Source of the DNA: Salinisphaera sp. UBA1666 | GTDB lineage: Bacteria > Pseudomonadota > Gammaproteobacteria > Nevskiales > Salinisphaeraceae | DNA length: 33,040 nucleotides | Direction: 5' to 3' | Assembly: GCA_002320455.1 (NCBI GenBank) | Contig: DCKU01000112.1 | Span: forward strand, 538-33,577 | Part shown: positions 18,842 to 24,744 of the stretch, piece after piece | How the letters are laid out: each line of letters starts with the position of its first letter | How positions within the stretch are numbered: position 1 is the stretch's first letter | Notes under the pieces: model-generated | What the model saw: only the letters and a program-made list of their open reading frames with translations | Databases searched by the model: none | Told to the model about the DNA's origin: nothing | Program-made: the position numbers and the translations under genes

Positions 18842-19204
18842 TTGGAAACGCGACTCAACCTGCAGCCGGGCCAAAACGGCACCAAAGCGCTCGTCAAGAA
18901 ATACGGCGATCGTCTGATCTGTGTGCGATATCGCTACGACCAGACAACCGCCACGCGATACAAAACCGTCGAACTCATCGAAGAAACGACGCCGTGGCGC
19001 TCGTCGGGCAGCCGAGAAGCCCATCTCATGCAGCGGGCGGCAGACGAGCCAGTCCTGCTCAAGGTCGCTTATGAAGAGACAGCGCTGCGAGAAGCGCTGC
19101 GCCAACGCGGCGGCCGCTGGCGGCCGGAAGAGAAGGCGTGGGCCGTAAACTACGGTGTTGTGTGCGAGCTGGGCCTCGGCGATCGGATTATCGGGGATAT
19201 ATAG
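18842..19204 (+). CDS. Uncharacterised conserved protein, TTG start
   Basis: I do not know its function. With a TTG start at 18842 it reads METRLNLQPGQNGTKALVKK, followed by YGDRLICVRYRYD and KTVELIEE, then a separate C-terminal part (LREALRQRGGRWRPEEKAW) ending GLGDRIIGDI. I recall this two-part pattern from many uncharacterised proteins of ~110-120 residues in Proteobacteria, so the protein is probably real. GAGGGG at 18830-18835 lies 6 nt before the TTG, which decides the start; the frame is open to 18698 but that part is low-complexity shadow. The protein is basic and lacks membrane segments. The C-terminal part looks like a small domain with a GGRW core, possibly for nucleic-acid or protein binding. 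Confidence 0.7.
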   Translation: METRLNLQPGQNGTKALVKKYGDRLICVRYRYDQTTATRYKTVELIEETTPWRSSGSREAHLMQRAADEPVLLKVAYEETALREALRQRGGRWRPEEKAWAVNYGVVCELGLGDRIIGDI

Positions 19205-19216
19205 ATATGGATGGCG

Positions 19217-19238
19217 ATATATCTAGGAATAGATATAT
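19217..19238. repeat. AT-rich perfect palindrome left of the cassette array
   Basis: ATATATCTA at 19217-19225 and TAGATATAT at 19230-19238 form a perfect 9-bp inverted repeat around GGAA. It lies between the uncharacterised gene and the first cassette boundary and is far richer in A+T than the surroundings. It may be an operator, a promoter element or part of a lost attI/attC. Confidence 0.5.
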
Positions 19239-19252
19239 GTCTTCTAGTTGGC

Positions 19253-19259
19253 GTTATGC
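19253..19259 (+). other. Left cassette boundary (R'-type core site)
   Basis: GTTATGC is the R' core form, preceded by TTGGC. It is the exact reverse complement of the R'' box GCATAAC of the next attC to the right, as expected for the 5' end of an integron cassette (cut between G19253 and T19254). The bases to the left do not fold as an attC, so this edge is either an attI relic or a degraded attC. Confidence 0.65.
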
Positions 19260-19280
19260 CTTGCGAGGAACGGGTTATCG

Positions 19281-19760
19281 ATGAGTGACTTTGCGACACA
19301 AACAAAAAAGCCGACCGCGAAGGAATATTTGGAAGTGCCGCTCGATAAAGTTGTCGAGCGTTTGAATAACAATCCGAATGGTCATAAGAGTGAGGAAGGT
19401 TTTGTTCAAGCGGTTTTAATGGTCCGAGCTGCAAAGATTAACGAACGTCTTTCGCGCAGGCTCAACTGCCTAACGGGTTTGTTGGTAGTTGCAACGATTT
19501 GCCTAGTGGCAGTGCCGTTCGTAGCTCCACCGCTAGCGCAAAGCCAATTGAACGAAAAACTAGAGGTTCAAGCTCGCTTAATAAAAACGCAAAAAGATGA
19601 AATCGAGCAGTTGCAGAGTTCGATATCTGAGCTAACTCGAAAACAGGGCGAAATAGCTAACGAAATACAAGTGCATAACGAGGCGCTGCAGTTGACCGCC
19701 CCAAGCGCTGGCGCGCTTTGGGTTCCCTTCGCGGCCTTCGGCCGCTCCGGCGGCAACTGA
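19281..19760 (+). CDS. Cassette 1 protein: membrane-anchored coiled-coil, unknown function
   Basis: Unrecognised. The 159-residue protein has a charged N-terminal ~60 residues, one clear membrane segment (about 63-83, LTGLLVVATICLVAVPFVA) and then a heptad-like coiled coil (about 88-135, with EKLEVQARLIKTQKDEIEQL). The ATG at 19281 is preceded by GAGGAA at 19265-19270 with 10-nt spacing. The last ~28 codons lie inside the attC site (from 19673), and the stop at 19758-19760 falls just before the R' box, so the C terminus is written by the recombination site itself. Codon use is more A+T-rich than in the chromosomal genes. The topology could suit a membrane sensor or anchor, but that is a guess. 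Confidence 0.75.
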   Translation: MSDFATQTKKPTAKEYLEVPLDKVVERLNNNPNGHKSEEGFVQAVLMVRAAKINERLSRRLNCLTGLLVVATICLVAVPFVAPPLAQSQLNEKLEVQARLIKTQKDEIEQLQSSISELTRKQGEIANEIQVHNEALQLTAPSAGALWVPFAAFGRSGGN

Positions 19761-19775
19761 GCTTGGGCGTTAGCT
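19673..19775 (+). repeat. attC site 1 (103 bp)
   Basis: R'' is GCATAAC at 19673-19679 and R' is GTTAGCT at 19769-19775. The inner boxes CAGTTGACCGCC and GGCGGCAACTG are complementary with one unpaired base, the hallmark of attC strand selection. Two central hairpins follow, one around 19702-19724 (CCAAGCG/CGCTTTGG) and one around 19728-19742 (GCGGCC-TTC-GGCCGC). R'' pairs with the 5' end of its own cassette (19254 onward). Confidence 0.92.
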
Positions 19776-19778
19776 CTC

Positions 19779-21002
19779 ATGGGCACTTTTTCTAGAAATA
19801 CCCTGCCGTCAGAGATTATTGCAGTCCGCGACACCGCTCGGAATGCTCTCGACCCGTTGAAGCCCGCCGGGAAGCCGGAAGACTCTGACGAATCCCGATG
19901 TTTGGCGCTCTCATCGCGAACGAATGCCGGCAGGGAGCTGCCGCCATATTATTTAGTCTACTTCTTGCTTGTCGATCTCTTAGGGTTCCCTTATTTGGGA
20001 AGGTGGGAGAAGACGGCATGGATCGTGCCAGTTCGGATTGGTGGTCGGCTTTACGGCATTGAGCATCGGAAAATGGGACTTGGAGTATTCGCTCCAGCTT
20101 TAAATCCTACGGCCACGCGAAGTGGGACACCAACAGCGCAACAAGAAGACGACGCAACTGAAATCGTGGCATGTATTCGCCGCGCAGTGACAGCCGCAGA
20201 ACCCTATTTCGAATGGCGGGCGGAACAGGCTGCAACAGGGACGCATTTAAACGTTTTGAACCGCAGCCCAGGCTTGTTCAGCCGATATGAGTTTTTTCGA
20301 GGCCGATTCCTTGATCTCAGAGAGGAGTATCAGCGTCGAAAAGACGAAAGGGAAGTGACAAAAACCAAGCATGATTTCGGCGAAATGACCAGTGTCCGGT
20401 TTCCTGCCGCTCATCTTTCGGACGAGGCCCACTGGAACGCGCAGGCGGCAGTTGATGCTTTCTTCAGTTGGACTGAACACGTGTTCATCCATCTGGCTGT
20501 TTTACAGGGGCGTGCCCAAACAGGCGCCGACGTTGCGGAGTTGGCAGATTCGGACTGGAAATCAAAGTTCAAAGGCGCGCTGGATGTTACCAATCCAGAC
20601 TCTAAGAAGCACTACGATATCTTGCTTGAGCTTCGGCTACAGATTCGCAATTTTATGGCGCATGGCGCCTTTGGAAAGAGGGGTGAAGCCTTTGAATTTC
20701 ACTCAGGCGCTGGCGCCGTGCCACTTCTTTTAACCGGAAAACAAAAGCACAAGTACTCATTTACAGGAGCGCCTGCATTCGCCGATGCAAAGGCAATCGC
20801 TAAGATCGATAGCTTTGTGAAGCATCTTTGGTCAGGATCAACGGCGCCTGCTCAAGAATATATTGAAAGTGGGCTACCAACGATACTCTCATACGTTCAT
20901 GACGGAACCTACGCGAAGGCCATGGCGTCATGCAAAGAGATGAGTGAGTTTTTAGAACATTTGATGTATCGGTTTGATTCGGCCGCTAATATGGACTGGT
21001 AG
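19779..21002 (+). CDS. Cassette 2 protein with HEPN-like R-x4-H motif, putative RNase/defence protein
   Basis: A 407-residue protein without a recognised name. Near residues 286-296 it reads LRLQIRNFMAHG, where Arg290-Asn291 and His295 fit the R-(polar)-x3-H pattern of HEPN ribonucleases. The preceding helices (AVDAFFSWTEHVFIHLAVLQG and SKKHYDILLEL) fit the helical bundle such domains need. HEPN proteins often act as RNA-cleaving effectors in toxin-antitoxin and abortive-infection systems. The N-terminal ~200 residues are mixed helix/strand and unassigned. The ATG at 19779 is only 10 bases into the cassette, leaving no room for its own ribosome-binding site; the attC stretch GGGCG (19765-19769) might serve. 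The stop lies 9 bases before the attC R'' box. Confidence 0.75.
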   Translation: MGTFSRNTLPSEIIAVRDTARNALDPLKPAGKPEDSDESRCLALSSRTNAGRELPPYYLVYFLLVDLLGFPYLGRWEKTAWIVPVRIGGRLYGIEHRKMGLGVFAPALNPTATRSGTPTAQQEDDATEIVACIRRAVTAAEPYFEWRAEQAATGTHLNVLNRSPGLFSRYEFFRGRFLDLREEYQRRKDEREVTKTKHDFGEMTSVRFPAAHLSDEAHWNAQAAVDAFFSWTEHVFIHLAVLQGRAQTGADVAELADSDWKSKFKGALDVTNPDSKKHYDILLELRLQIRNFMAHGAFGKRGEAFEFHSGAGAVPLLLTGKQKHKYSFTGAPAFADAKAIAKIDSFVKHLWSGSTAPAQEYIESGLPTILSYVHDGTYAKAMASCKEMSEFLEHLMYRFDSAANMDW

Positions 21003-21011
21003 GCGTATGAA

Positions 21012-21114
21012 AGCTAACGAAACGCTGCAGTTGACCGCCCGAAGCGCTGGCGCGCTTCAGGTTCCCTCCGCGGGCTACGCCCGCTCCGGCGGCAACTGAG
21101 CTTGGGCGTTATGC
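21012..21114 (+). repeat. attC site 2 (103 bp)
   Basis: R'' is AGCTAAC at 21012-21018, the exact complement of the cassette's 5' end GTTAGCT. R' is GTTATGC at 21108-21114. Outside the two 7-base cores it matches attC 1 at 80 of 89 positions by my count. The terminal hairpin has changed from GCGGCC/GGCCGC to GCGGGC/GCCCGC, keeping its pairing. Confidence 0.93.
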
Positions 21115-21128
21115 CCTGAGGAAAATAG

Positions 21129-21602
21129 GTGATTGATTTTTTTGAGCGAAGTCACTTCTTGGATTATGAGGTTCTAAGGCCCCTATCCCATATCAGGGCG
21201 CACTGGGAGCTATCTTCCGGTTACGACGGGTGTCACTTTGAAATAGAAGAAGATAGTTTTGCCAAAGAGCTCGGCGAGCTGATTGACGAATTGGAAGAAA
21301 CATCTATTCCAGCCCGATATCACGATAATGAAGATAGATTGGCTGAGTACGTCAGGGAAAAATTTAAGCAAGAGATAAATAAAGTTGGTAATCGGTGGGT
21401 CGGGAACGATTACAGAATTATTTTGCAAGATGCCGGCATTCTGGACATAGACGAAAAGAACCTGGTTCAGTCTGCAAAGGGCAGAATCGTTGCTGCCCAA
21501 AAACGTAATCAAAACCACTATGACGATATGGAGCCTGGCCACAGGAAAATGCTCGGAGTAATACTCACTCTTATCCTGTTTCATCGAGCTGACAATGCAT
21601 AA
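21129..21602 (+). CDS. Cassette 3 protein, unknown acidic protein
   Basis: Unrecognised 157-residue protein starting with GTG (MIDFFERSHFLDYEVLRPL). It is acidic in the first half (FEIEEDSFAKELGELIDELEE), probably mostly helical, with no signal peptide and one modestly hydrophobic stretch near the C terminus (MLGVILTLILFH). GAGGAA at 21118-21123, 5 nt upstream, supports the GTG at 21129. The TAA stop at 21600-21602 is inside the R'' box of attC 3. The high A+T content and cassette position mark it as acquired DNA. A small accessory or immunity protein is possible, but nothing in the sequence proves it. Confidence 0.7.
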   Translation: MIDFFERSHFLDYEVLRPLSHIRAHWELSSGYDGCHFEIEEDSFAKELGELIDELEETSIPARYHDNEDRLAEYVREKFKQEINKVGNRWVGNDYRIILQDAGILDIDEKNLVQSAKGRIVAAQKRNQNHYDDMEPGHRKMLGVILTLILFHRADNA

Positions 21603-21668
21603 CAAGTGGGTGAAGCTGACCGCCACTACGCTGCGCTCCGTATCGGCAGCTTACCCAAGGCGTTATGC
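21597..21668 (+). repeat. attC site 3 (72 bp, different type)
   Basis: R'' is GCATAAC at 21597-21603 and R' is GTTATGC at 21662-21668. The inner boxes AAGCTGACCG and CGGCAGCTT pair with one extra base. It is shorter than sites 1 and 2 and lacks their GC-rich terminal hairpin, so it comes from a different attC lineage. Confidence 0.9.
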
Positions 21669-21690
21669 GATTACTCAGCAAAGAACTTAG

Positions 21691-22611
21691 ATGTCATTAC
21701 TGCAACAAATCCAAGAGAACGTCGTAACCGAAGGTTCCGACTTAGGATCGATCCTATTGAAGGTCAGGCTGTTAGCTGCCCGGCTAAATAGCGATATTCT
21801 GGAGGAATGGGTGAAGCATGAATCGGAAGGGTATCCAACCGGTGCTGAAGTCCCGTCATACAGAGTGACCGGTATCGCATACAAGGGCACGTTTTCGGGA
21901 CCCTTCGGATCAGGGATTCAGAATGCGCCGATTCCTCCTTATTTAATTAAAAAGCACGCTGGCGAAAGCTGGACAGCTTATAAAGTAAGGGAAAGCATTG
22001 CCGCCATCGATGAAATGGTTAAAAAAATTGCTGACGGAGGGGCATTTGGGCTTGACTGCTCAAACCTGATTCTCTTGTTACAGGGCAAAGTGTATGAAGG
22101 CTACGCTTGCAACGAAATATCCGGCTCTATATCGGCAACTGCGTTTTATGAGATTAAGCAAGCAGTACGAAGTAGGGTTTTGGAATTAACCATGGAGTTA
22201 GAAAAATCTGTTCCAGGTGCTTTGGATGTCGGTTTTGGTAATAGTAATACCGACAAGTCAGATACGGAACAGGTCCAACAAATTTCGCAACAAATTATTT
22301 ATGGTAACGTTTCTACCGCAGTAGCTGGTGGGCCAGCATCCACAATCGCTGTTTCGGTTTGCGAAAGAGATGATGATTCCCTTATTGATTATCTAGTGAA
22401 CCAAGGGATTGCCTCCGAAGATGCCTCGCAGCTCGCCGGAATCATGGCCTCCGAAGAGCCATCGAGCAAAGAAGAACCTTTTGGTAACAAGGCAAAAAAC
22501 TGGATTGCATCAAATCTTGAAAAAGCAGCCAGTGGGACGTGGAACGTGGGTGTTTCGGTAGCCACGAAGGTCTTTACTGAGGCGGCTTTGAAATATTATG
22601 GGCTTAAATGA
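21691..22611 (+). CDS. Cassette 4 protein: AbiTii-domain protein (abortive-infection type)
   Basis: A 306-residue protein. Its first ~110 residues fit my memory of the AbiTii domain: MSLLQQIQENVVTEGSDLGS, LLAARLNSDILEEWVKHE, GYP near 48-50, FSGPFGSGIQNAPIPPYL and a central VYEGYACNEI. AbiTii is named from the lactococcal AbiT abortive-infection system, where it acts with AbiTi; no AbiTi-like gene is seen here. The region after ~180 is low-complexity and rich in Ser/Thr/Asn (QQISQQIIYGNVSTAVAGGP), then a C-terminal helical part. The ATG at 21691 lies 29 bases inside the cassette with only a weak AAGAA as ribosome-binding site. How it acts is unknown. Confidence 0.75.
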   Translation: MSLLQQIQENVVTEGSDLGSILLKVRLLAARLNSDILEEWVKHESEGYPTGAEVPSYRVTGIAYKGTFSGPFGSGIQNAPIPPYLIKKHAGESWTAYKVRESIAAIDEMVKKIADGGAFGLDCSNLILLLQGKVYEGYACNEISGSISATAFYEIKQAVRSRVLELTMELEKSVPGALDVGFGNSNTDKSDTEQVQQISQQIIYGNVSTAVAGGPASTIAVSVCERDDDSLIDYLVNQGIASEDASQLAGIMASEEPSSKEEPFGNKAKNWIASNLEKAASGTWNVGVSVATKVFTEAALKYYGLK

Positions 22612-22616
22612 AAAAG

Positions 22617-22672
22617 GCATAACATTCCGCTGCAGTTGACCGCCCAAAGCGCTGCCGCGCTTCGGTCGGCAA
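22617..22672 (+). repeat. Broken attC site 4 (R' missing)
   Basis: It begins with R'' GCATAAC at 22617-22623 and the CTGCAGTTGACCGCCC and AAGCGCT stretches of the 103-bp type. The central hairpin is shortened, and after TCGGCAAC the expected TGAGCTTGGGCGTTR end is replaced by unrelated or decayed sequence. It should no longer recombine normally. Confidence 0.8.
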
Positions 22673-22687
22673 CAGAAGCAATGGGAT

Positions 22688-22748
22688 CAGGTCTTGCATT
22701 GCCGCATTTACGGTCTATCCATGTGATTTTGCGGCAATGCAAGACCTG
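22688..22748. repeat. 19-bp perfect inverted repeat beside the broken attC
   Basis: Arms at 22688-22706 and 22730-22748 (core GTCTTGCATTGCCGC and its complement) are perfect over 19 bp with a 23-base loop. The sequence GTCTTGCATT recalls hairpins near REP-associated tyrosine transposases, from memory only. No transposase gene of that kind is present here. Confidence 0.75.
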
Positions 22749-22883
22749 GAGTGGTCCGGTTTTCACGGACATCACCAAGAAGGGACAATCGATCCCGAAG
22801 GAGATGTCCAAATGGCCAAACGCAAGCAGTTTTCCAAGCAGTTCAAGCTTCAGGCCCTGGATATCCAGGGACAGTATACTTAA
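22749..22883 (+). pseudogene. Remnant of an insertion sequence: truncated transposase start
   Basis: AAGGAG at 22798-22803 precedes an ATG at 22812 and the residues MAKRKQFSKQFKLQAL, which look like the start of an IS3-family OrfA transposase (helix-turn-helix region). The frame meets a stop after 23 codons (22881-22883) and nothing of the rest is found. The bases just before (GTCCGGTTTTCACGGAC, 22755-22771) look like an IS3-type end. The second end is not visible, so the element was truncated, probably by deletion. Confidence 0.55.
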
Positions 22884-23092
22884 TTCTCGTAAATAGTAGG
22901 CACTATTTCACGGTGGCTCGAACGCGGCTATGCAACCGTCCGCTGATGCAGCGCGCTCATGGTGGCGTTTGGTCCGACTGGCTCGGGTAAGGCGACGGTG
23001 ACGTGCCATATTGCGCAAGCCAGGTCTGAGAGTGAGGGCTTACTGAGGCGGTAAACGACAAGCACCCCGCGTCGAGGCCGGGCGTTCGGCGG
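22884..23092. other. Intergenic stretch between the IS remnant and the lipocalin gene
   Basis: No gene can be supported. A 31-codon open frame at 22959-23054 contains GPTGSGKATV, which looks like a Walker A loop, but it has no start signal or continuation and may be chance or a decayed fragment. The base composition returns to GC-rich here, marking the right edge of the acquired region. Confidence 0.5.
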
Positions 23093-23677
23093 TTAGTTCG
23101 CGGTATCGGCTTGACGGTAGGGCCGGCACGCGGGGCCTTGTTCGGGGAAGACGAGTTTGTTGGTGGGAAAACCCATGTCGGTAGCTTGTGCGACCAGGCG
23201 GCGTTGCCGGGTTTGGGATAGGTCGGGCTCTCGCGCGAGTATCCAGAGATAGCCGCGGTCGGAGCCGCCGATGATGACGGTGGTGTAGTCATCGCTGAGC
23301 GCCAGGACGTTATAGCCGGCGTAGAACGGGCCGAAGAAGCTGACTTTGAAGCGAGCGGTGTCCGCGCCGTGGGTGAAGTAAGCCTTGCCGATCGCTTCGC
23401 TCGGTTCGCCTTTTTTCAGATCAACGCCGCGGTTGGCGACCCGCACGCCGCCGTCATCGCGCTTGGTATAGGTGGCGGTGACGCAGTCGAGGCCGTTTTC
23501 AAACCAGTGATCCAGCCGGGCGATCTCGTACCAGCGGCCGAGGTAGGGCTTCAGCTCGAACGGTTGCACGGCTTCGGTGCCTTTGGGGATGCCGACACAG
23601 CCGGCCAGTAGCGTGGCGGTGAGTGCTGCTGCGAGGCAGGCCAGTAGAGCGCGTGCAGGGTGTGGGTATCGAGACAT
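23093..23677 (-). CDS. blc: Lipocalin-type outer-membrane lipoprotein (Blc family)
   Basis: A 194-residue protein with a lipoprotein signal: basic N terminus, hydrophobic stretch and lipobox LLAGC with lipidated Cys27. The mature part has the lipocalin G-x-W signature GRWYEIARLDHWFE (GRW at 47-49), later RFKVSFFGPFYAGYNVLALS and SDRGYLWILAREPDLS, all typical of bacterial Blc. Such proteins sit in the outer membrane and bind fatty acids or lysophospholipids, often under starvation or stress. The ATG at 23677 has no strong ribosome-binding site. The two facing genes do not suggest a special role. Confidence 0.9.
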   Translation of the reverse strand: MSRYPHPARALLACLAAALTATLLAGCVGIPKGTEAVQPFELKPYLGRWYEIARLDHWFENGLDCVTATYTKRDDGGVRVANRGVDLKKGEPSEAIGKAYFTHGADTARFKVSFFGPFYAGYNVLALSDDYTTVIIGGSDRGYLWILAREPDLSQTRQRRLVAQATDMGFPTNKLVFPEQGPACRPYRQADTAN

Positions 23678-23810
23678 GGTGTGTGTTCCGGCGGTTTATG
23701 GCCTAGCGTACCCGGTTTGACGAGCGCCCTTGGCGCCAGGTAGCGGCCGGCTCTGCTTTCCGGCAGCGCGACGCGCTAAGTTACGGATAAACACGACAGG
23801 GTAGAAGCCG

Positions 23811-24686
23811 ATGACCACACCCATCGAGACCATTGAGATTGCGCGTGCGGGCTGGTCGCAGACGGTACGCCGCTGCGGGCAGGGGCCGTTGGTGTTGTGT
23901 CTGCACGGTTTCCCCGATAGCGCACACACCTGGGATGATTTATTGCCGGCGCTGGCAGGCGCCGGGTATCACGCCGCAGCGCCTTTCATGCGCGGTTATG
24001 CGCCCTCGGGCGTGCCGGCCGACGGGCGCTATGATGCCGCCGCCCTGGCGGGGGACGTGATCGCGCTGGCTGATGAGCTGGCCCCAGGCGAGCGCTTTTA
24101 TGTGGTGGGCCATGACTGGGGCGCGGTGAGCGCTTATGCCGCGGCGAGTGCGGCACCGGCGCGTCTGGCGGCGATGGTGACGGCGGCGGTGCCGCCGACC
24201 GGGCGTTTTCTGGCCTCCATGGGGCCCGCCCAGATGCGACGTTCCTGGTATATGGGCTTTTTTCAGCTTCGCGGCGTGGCCGAGGCGGCGGTGGCGGCGC
24301 GCGATATGGCATTGATTGATCGCCTGTGGCGTGACTGGTCGCCCGGCTGGGCGTATTCCCGCGCGGATATTGCGCCGGTCAAGGAAGCGCTGGCGCGGCC
24401 GGAAAATCGACGGGCCGCCTTGGCTTATTACCGCACGCTGCCGCCTCTGGTCTTCAACCGGCGGGCGCGGCGCCGGGTTATGGCGTGGCGCACGGCGGTG
24501 CCTACGCGAATCGTGTACGGCGAAGACGATGGCTGTATCGGCCCGGCGAGTTTCAAAGACTGCGAGCAGTGTTTCAACGGGCCCATTGATTGCCAGGCGC
24601 TCTCAGCCGGGCACTTCATGCACCGCGAAGACCCGGCGGCCTTCACCCGGCTGGTGCTCGATTGGTTCGCGGTCCACCGCGCGTGA
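23811..24686 (+). CDS. Alpha/beta hydrolase, epoxide-hydrolase-like
   Basis: A 291-residue alpha/beta-hydrolase. The oxyanion loop HGFPDS is at 32-37 and the nucleophile elbow GHDWGA has Asp102 in the place of Ser, as in epoxide hydrolases and haloalkane dehalogenases. YGEDDG near the C terminus supplies the acid, and AGHFMHRE the catalytic His. The cap region (about 125-215) is helical. Epoxide or ester substrates cannot be told apart, but Asp as nucleophile favours an epoxide hydrolase. There is no signal peptide, so it is cytosolic. It is divergent from the lipocalin gene, with a 133-base gap. Confidence 0.88.
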   Translation: MTTPIETIEIARAGWSQTVRRCGQGPLVLCLHGFPDSAHTWDDLLPALAGAGYHAAAPFMRGYAPSGVPADGRYDAAALAGDVIALADELAPGERFYVVGHDWGAVSAYAAASAAPARLAAMVTAAVPPTGRFLASMGPAQMRRSWYMGFFQLRGVAEAAVAARDMALIDRLWRDWSPGWAYSRADIAPVKEALARPENRRAALAYYRTLPPLVFNRRARRRVMAWRTAVPTRIVYGEDDGCIGPASFKDCEQCFNGPIDCQALSAGHFMHREDPAAFTRLVLDWFAVHRA

Positions 24687-24744
24687 GCGCTTGGCCCGGG
24701 CAACCGGCTGTTAGCATGAGCGCTGATTTTTCGTTTGATGGCGT

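Noticed and set aside
22959..23054. 31-codon frame with a Walker A-like GPTGSGKATV
   Set aside because: Too short, no ribosome-binding site and no further ATPase motif; at most a decayed fragment.
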